A stretch of DNA of 47,500 bases from contig CADCJS010000006.1 in the NCBI GenBank assembly GCA_902801825.1, positions 1-47,500 on the forward strand, read 5' to 3'. Under the pieces are notes generated by a model that worked only from the letters and a program-made list of their open reading frames with translations, was not told the origin of the DNA and ran no database searches. Below are positions 43,689-47,500 of this stretch, piece by piece (the stretch's first letter is position 1; the number at the start of each line of letters is the position of its first letter). Origin of the DNA: an uncultured Erysipelotrichaceae bacterium. Lineage in GTDB: Bacteria; Bacillota_I; Bacilli_A; RF39; UBA660. A program made the position numbers and the translations under genes.

Positions 43689-44365
43689 AATTAATTAATA
43701 GGAATAGTATTATTGGTTTAGTAGGTAATAGTGGTAGTGGTAAAAGCACATTTATCAGTTATTTTAAACCTAGTAAAAAAGTTGGTGTAATTAATTATGA
43801 TACTGTAAAAGAAAGTAATGTTAGAAAACAGTTATATTATTATGTAATGCATTATAAATATAAAATAAATGAACTTGATTCTAGATTTAATGAAATAATA
43901 AAAATGCTTAGTATTAGTGAAGATATTTTAGATAAGAGTATATATGAAATAAGTGATAGTGAACTTACTAAGGTATTAATTGGAAGTGTGTTATTATATA
44001 ATCCAGATTTTATTATAGTGGATGAATTATTAAATGATTTAGATGATTATAATAAAGAAAAAATATTTAAATTATTTATGAAATTAAAAAAGTTTTTTAA
44101 TAAAACTATTATAGTAGTTACAAGTGATATAGATTATATATTTGAATATATTGATGATGTTATTATAATTGATGAAGGTAAAGTATTATTATATGGTAAT
44201 AAATTTGAAGTATATAACAATAATTATGAATTATTGTTAGGTAAAAAAATAAGAATACCTGAGGTAATTCAGTTAAAAGAAAAAATGAAGAAAAAAGGAT
44301 ATATTATTGATAATTGTGATTCTATTAATGAATTAATAAAAGCAATATATAGGTGTGTGAGATAG
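43679..44365 (+). CDS. EcfA2-like ABC ATPase with degenerate signature
   Basis: Second ATPase of the pair, 228 residues (typical EcfA2 is about 280). Walker A GNSGSGKST (residues 16-24) and Walker B FIIVDELL with catalytic Glu are intact, and the H-loop position reads VVTSD, without histidine. The signature is ISDSELTK instead of LSGGQ. The C-terminal IPEVIQLKEKMKKKGY...INELIKAI matches the EcfA2 tail. It overlaps the previous gene by ten bases. The transmembrane subunit gene ecfT, expected next, is absent; truA follows at once. So the pair may have a new use or be decaying. Confidence 0.75.
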   Translation: MQIELINRNSIIGLVGNSGSGKSTFISYFKPSKKVGVINYDTVKESNVRKQLYYYVMHYKYKINELDSRFNEIIKMLSISEDILDKSIYEISDSELTKVLIGSVLLYNPDFIIVDELLNDLDDYNKEKIFKLFMKLKKFFNKTIIVVTSDIDYIFEYIDDVIIIDEGKVLLYGNKFEVYNNNYELLLGKKIRIPEVIQLKEKMKKKGYIIDNCDSINELIKAIYRCVR

Positions 44366-44366
44366 T

Positions 44367-45098
44367 ATGAAAAGATATTTAATAAAATTTAGTTATGATG
44401 GATCTAATTTTAATGGTTTTCAAAAACAAAAACATGTTAGAAATACAGTAGAAGAAAATATAGAAAAAGCATTATATTATATTAATAATAAAACTAAAAC
44501 AAAATTAGTCGCTTCTGGTAGAACTGATAAGAAGGTACATGCATTAAGTCAAATGGCTCATTTTGATTTAGATGTAAATATTACTGAAAACAAGCTTAAA
44601 ATGGCTTTAAATAGTCTTTTAAGAGATGATATTCATATTATTTATGCTAAAGAAGTTGATAATGATTTTCATGCAAGATATATGGTTAAAAAGAAGACAT
44701 ATATATATAAGATAAATATGGGAGAATATAATCCTATAGAAAGAAATTATGTATATCAATTATGCAAAGAATTAGATTTTAAAAGAATAGATTCTATTAT
44801 TAATAAGTTTGAAGGAACTCATGATTTTTCTTTTTTCTGTAGCAATGAAGATAAAAAAGATAATTGTATAAGAACTATTTATAATATAAATTATAAAATA
44901 GAAAAAGATATAGTGACTTTTTCTATTACTGGTAATGGTTTTTTAAGAAACATGGTTAGAATAATAGTTGGTTATATAGTTGCTTATTCATTAAATAAAG
45001 AAAATAGAGATGTATTAGATTTATTTAATGAAAAAAGAAGAAGTAAAGTTAAAACAATTAATCCAGAGGGATTATATTTAGAAAATGTAGAGTATTAA
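44367..45098 (+). CDS. truA: tRNA pseudouridine synthase A
   Basis: Makes pseudouridine at positions 38-40 of tRNA. Catalytic Asp54 lies in SGRTDKKVHA; the YDGSNFNGFQKQ start and the GNGFLRNMVRIIVGYI helix are typical. 243 residues, normal. It starts one base after the preceding ATPase. Confidence 0.95.
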   Translation: MKRYLIKFSYDGSNFNGFQKQKHVRNTVEENIEKALYYINNKTKTKLVASGRTDKKVHALSQMAHFDLDVNITENKLKMALNSLLRDDIHIIYAKEVDNDFHARYMVKKKTYIYKINMGEYNPIERNYVYQLCKELDFKRIDSIINKFEGTHDFSFFCSNEDKKDNCIRTIYNINYKIEKDIVTFSITGNGFLRNMVRIIVGYIVAYSLNKENRDVLDLFNEKRRSKVKTINPEGLYLENVEY

Positions 45099-45130
45099 AA
45101 AAATGTTCACTAAATATGTGAACATTTTTT
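45098..45130. terminator. Bidirectional terminator between truA and the DUF378 gene
   Basis: Perfect 13-base stem AAAAAATGTTCAC/GTGAACATTTTTT with a seven-base loop. Confidence 0.85.
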
Positions 45131-45326
45131 AATCAAATAATTCTACTAATACTTTAAAACTTAATAGACCAGATATTCCAACTAATATATAAATTATTTT
45201 AGTTAAAACACTTTCTGCACCACCAAATAATAAAGCAACTAAATTGAAATCAAATAAACCTATTAAACCCCAATTTATCGCACCAATTATTACTAGTGTA
45301 GTAGCAATAACTTCAATTGTTCTCAT
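45129..45326 (-). CDS. DUF378 small membrane protein
   Basis: 65 residues with two hydrophobic helices; the IGAINWGLIGLFDFNLVALLFG stretch is the mark of DUF378 (YuzA-like). The ATG at 45326 (MRTIEV) is preferred because AAGGAGG precedes it at the right distance; a longer in-frame start at 45359 has no such site. Function unknown; membrane protein. Confidence 0.85.
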   Translation of the reverse strand: MRTIEVIATTLVIIGAINWGLIGLFDFNLVALLFGGAESVLTKIIYILVGISGLLSFKVLVELFD

Positions 45327-45433
45327 ATTCTCCTCCTTTTTAATATTAATATTAAACAAAAATATAAATATTATTCATGAATATTTAAATATTTTTAAAA
45401 TATAATTAAATTGAAAGAGTTAGAGGTGAATAA

Positions 45434-46426
45434 GTGAAAAAATTTTTATATGTTAGTGTCTTATTTCTTTGTTTAATATTTTCTGGTTGTAGTAGAGTAA
45501 ATGAAAAAAAGGTTGTTAATTCATTAAATCAAAAAATAAAGAATTTACAAGGTTATTATATGACTGGAAATCTAAATATCTATAATGGAGATAATAATTA
45601 TAAATATAAAGTTGAATCAAGTTATGAAAAAGATAATTATAGAGTAAGTTTAATTAATAAAGTTAATAATCATGAACAAATAATATTAAAAAATGATGAT
45701 GGGGTTTATGTTTTAACACCTTCATTAAATAAAAATTATAAGTTTCAAAGTGATTGGCCAAATAATAGTTCTCAAATATATGTATTACAATCTATATTAA
45801 ATGATATAAATAAAGATAGTAATTTAAAATTAATAAAAAATAAAAATGAATATATATTATGTTCTAAAATATATTTTTCAAATAATAAAAATTTATATAA
45901 AGAAAAAATATATTTAGATAAAAAATTAAATATTAAAAAAATCGAAGTATATGATAAGAATGATATAATGCAGATGAAATTTGTAATAGATGATTTAGAT
46001 ACTAAAGCAACATTTAATAAAAAGTATTTTAAGGTAAGTGAAAATATGAAAACTGAAAATAAGGAAACTAAACAAACAATAGGTCAATTAGATACTCCTA
46101 ATTATCCAATGTATTTACCAAGTGGAACATATTTAGATAATGAAGAAAGTGTTAACAAAGAAGATACAGATAGAGTAATATTAACATTTGATGGTGAATC
46201 TCCATTTATTCTAGTACAAGAAGTAGTAAGTGTTGATGATAATTACCAAGATATTCCTGTAAGTGGTGAACCAACATTCTTATTAGATAGTGTAGGTGCG
46301 ATATCAAATAATTCATTAACATTTATGAATAATGGAATAGAATATTATCTAGCATCTGATTCAATGACTAAAGAGGAAATGATGCAAGTTGCGCAGTCAA
46401 TTAGTCCAGTCGCAGTAATGAAATAG
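45434..46426 (+). CDS. Lipoprotein, LolA/GerS-like
   Basis: 330 residues with a signal peptide and lipobox (FLYVSVLFLCLIFSGC), so it should be lipid-anchored outside the membrane. The repeated antiparallel-strand pattern (LQGYYMTGNLNIYNGDNNYKYKV, VYVLTPSLNKNYKF, KKIEVYDKNDIMQMKFVI) fits the LolA-like fold of YdcC and GerS lipoproteins of Firmicutes. The C-terminal part (YLPSGTYLDN..., SPFILVQEV) resembles the DUF4367-type domain. GTG start with AGAGGTG upstream. Fold assignment is by pattern only. Confidence 0.75.
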   Translation: MKKFLYVSVLFLCLIFSGCSRVNEKKVVNSLNQKIKNLQGYYMTGNLNIYNGDNNYKYKVESSYEKDNYRVSLINKVNNHEQIILKNDDGVYVLTPSLNKNYKFQSDWPNNSSQIYVLQSILNDINKDSNLKLIKNKNEYILCSKIYFSNNKNLYKEKIYLDKKLNIKKIEVYDKNDIMQMKFVIDDLDTKATFNKKYFKVSENMKTENKETKQTIGQLDTPNYPMYLPSGTYLDNEESVNKEDTDRVILTFDGESPFILVQEVVSVDDNYQDIPVSGEPTFLLDSVGAISNNSLTFMNNGIEYYLASDSMTKEEMMQVAQSISPVAVMK

Positions 46427-46446
46427 ATTTTTATCTATTTTTTTTC
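46421..46446 (+). terminator. Terminator of the lipoprotein gene
   Basis: Stem AAATAGAT/ATCTATTT, loop TTTT, then T-run; overlaps the stop codon. Confidence 0.75.
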
Positions 46447-46482
46447 TATATTTTATGCTATAATTTTTTTAGGTGATGATTT

Positions 46483-47019
46483 ATGAACAGAAAAAAAATG
46501 ATAAAAGAATTAAAAAAGAATAAAAAGAATAACAAAGAAATTACTGAAGAAAATTATATTAATAGATTTATTGGTACTATATTTGGATTAATAATTATTT
46601 CTATAATAGGTTATTTTTTAGTAGGAGTTTTTTTAACAAAAAGTATTGATCTAAAAAAAGAGGATAAAAAAGAAGAAAAAACTGAAGTGACAATTGATAA
46701 TGATGTAATATTACTTGGAAATATTTTTTCACTAAAAGATAGTTCTTATTATGTATTAGTATATGATAAAGAAAATAAAGATAGTCTTTTAAAGAATTGG
46801 GTTAGTGATTTTCAAAGTAATAATGAAGAAAAGATGTATATAGTTGATAGTGAAAATAAATTAAATGCTAAATATATTGTGGAAAAAGATAGTAATAAAA
46901 ATCCAACTAGTTTAGAAGATTTAAAAGTAAAGAGTCCTACTTTAATAAAAATTGAAGATGGAAAAGTAACTTTATATATAGAAGGTATTGAAGAAGTTAA
47001 AAATGAACTCAAAAAATAA
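46483..47019 (+). CDS. Membrane-anchored thioredoxin-fold protein without CXXC
   Basis: 178 residues: a lysine-rich cytoplasmic start, one membrane helix (about 28-50), and an outer domain with the strand-helix order of thioredoxin (YYVLVYDKEN, KMYIVDSENK, SPTLIKIEDGKV, GIEEVKNELKK). The cis-proline is present (SPTLIKI), but there is no cysteine in the domain, so it cannot act in thiol exchange. It may bind another protein. Fold is an inference from pattern. Confidence 0.65.
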   Translation: MNRKKMIKELKKNKKNNKEITEENYINRFIGTIFGLIIISIIGYFLVGVFLTKSIDLKKEDKKEEKTEVTIDNDVILLGNIFSLKDSSYYVLVYDKENKDSLLKNWVSDFQSNNEEKMYIVDSENKLNAKYIVEKDSNKNPTSLEDLKVKSPTLIKIEDGKVTLYIEGIEEVKNELKK

Positions 47020-47045
47020 AAAACTATTTTATAATAGTTTTTTTT
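47018..47045 (+). terminator. Terminator of the thioredoxin-fold gene
   Basis: Stem AAAACTATT/AATAGTTTT with a short loop and a T-run. Confidence 0.75.
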
Positions 47046-47070
47046 GTGGTATTATTAAATAGGTGATAAT

Positions 47071-47500
47071 GTGAATAATAAAGAAAACAAAATTTTAAAA
47101 TATATGATAGTTTCAATCTTTTCTATGATTATAGGTTCAATTGTAACATATTTTTGTAGTAATAATACATTTATTGAAAAGAGAGATTCTAAATTTGATA
47201 TGTTATATAAAACTTACGATATTATTAAAAATGAGTATTATAAAGATGTTAAAGATGAAGTATTAGTAGAAGGTGCGATAAATGGAATGATGAGTTCTCT
47301 AGGTGATCCACATTCAGTATATTTTAATAAAGAAGCAAAAGAAGAGTTTGATACTGAATTAACAGGTTCTTATTATGGTATAGGTGCAGAAATAGCAAGT
47401 ACAAATGATGGCAAAGCAGTAATAAAAAAAGTATTTGATAAATCTCCAGCAAAAACAGCAGGGTTAAAAGAAAATGATGTATTTGTTAGTATAGATGGTG
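47071..47500 (+). CDS. S41 carboxyl-terminal processing protease, N-terminal part
   Basis: The gene runs off the window. GTG start with AGGTGATAAT upstream. Residues about 10-30 form a signal anchor (MIVSIFSMIIGSIVTYF). YDIIKNEYYKDV and AINGMMSSLGDPHSVYF are the conserved N-terminal part of CtpA/CtpB proteases, and GSYYGIGAEI ... VIKKVFDKSPAKTAGLKENDVF is a PDZ domain. The catalytic Ser-Lys lies beyond base 47500. Confidence 0.9.
   Translation, partial: MNNKENKILKYMIVSIFSMIIGSIVTYFCSNNTFIEKRDSKFDMLYKTYDIIKNEYYKDVKDEVLVEGAINGMMSSLGDPHSVYFNKEAKEEFDTELTGSYYGIGAEIASTNDGKAVIKKVFDKSPAKTAGLKENDVFVSIDG

Overview
The window is about 47.5 kb of very AT-rich, gene-dense bacterial DNA. The gene content and order suggest a member of the Bacilli/Mollicutes side of the Firmicutes: a complete rpsJ-to-rplQ ribosomal super-operon with secY, adk, map, infA and rpmJ embedded, a zinc-type S14, a CotJ pair, FtsK/SpoIIIE, HelD, Tex and a Y-family polymerase. 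L30 (rpmD) is missing from its usual slot, as in Mollicutes, and almost every gene stops with TAA or TAG, yet tryptophan is TGG. An uncultured, genome-reduced gut lineage (RF39-like or Erysipelotrichia-like) is my inference; no marker here names the species.

Layout. Bases 1-2011 hold the 3' part of gltX (C-terminally short) and a small helical protein. Bases 2012-9851 are an accessory island between gltX and tRNA-Cys. It carries a zinc metallopeptidase, a 900-residue unknown protein, an ABC exporter, tRNA-Gly(GCC), a DUF2441-like protein and a decayed second copy of the peptidase. In front of each of the three + strand cargo genes lies a minus-strand element ending in the same sequence as the 3' end of the island's tRNA-Gly plus its flank. 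Two of these elements are about 90 bases of near-identical sequence with their own extended -10 promoter and intrinsic terminator, so they look like small RNA genes. This is the strongest candidate for something undescribed.

Bases 9864-16693 hold scattered single genes (PH-like domain, Nudix, HelD, SPFH/slipin, DUF5684, CotJC/CotJB, DinB). Bases 16725-27702 hold Tex, a four-gene unit built around a Ycf46-type AAA+ ATPase with a coiled-coil membrane protein and a 34-residue peptide, FtsK/SpoIIIE, a membrane-anchored WG-repeat protein whose only plausible start is an AUA codon, and a secreted or anchored protein.

Bases 27719-41842 are the ribosomal super-operon, with its own promoter, a repeat-bearing leader, and a composite terminator after rplQ. 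rpoA inside it is broken by a frame change plus a loss of about 25 residues. Downstream (41855-47500) come a coiled-coil protein, a small protein, two EcfA-like ATPases with eroded motifs and no ecfT, truA, a DUF378 membrane protein, a lipoprotein, a cysteine-free thioredoxin-like protein and the start of an S41 processing protease.
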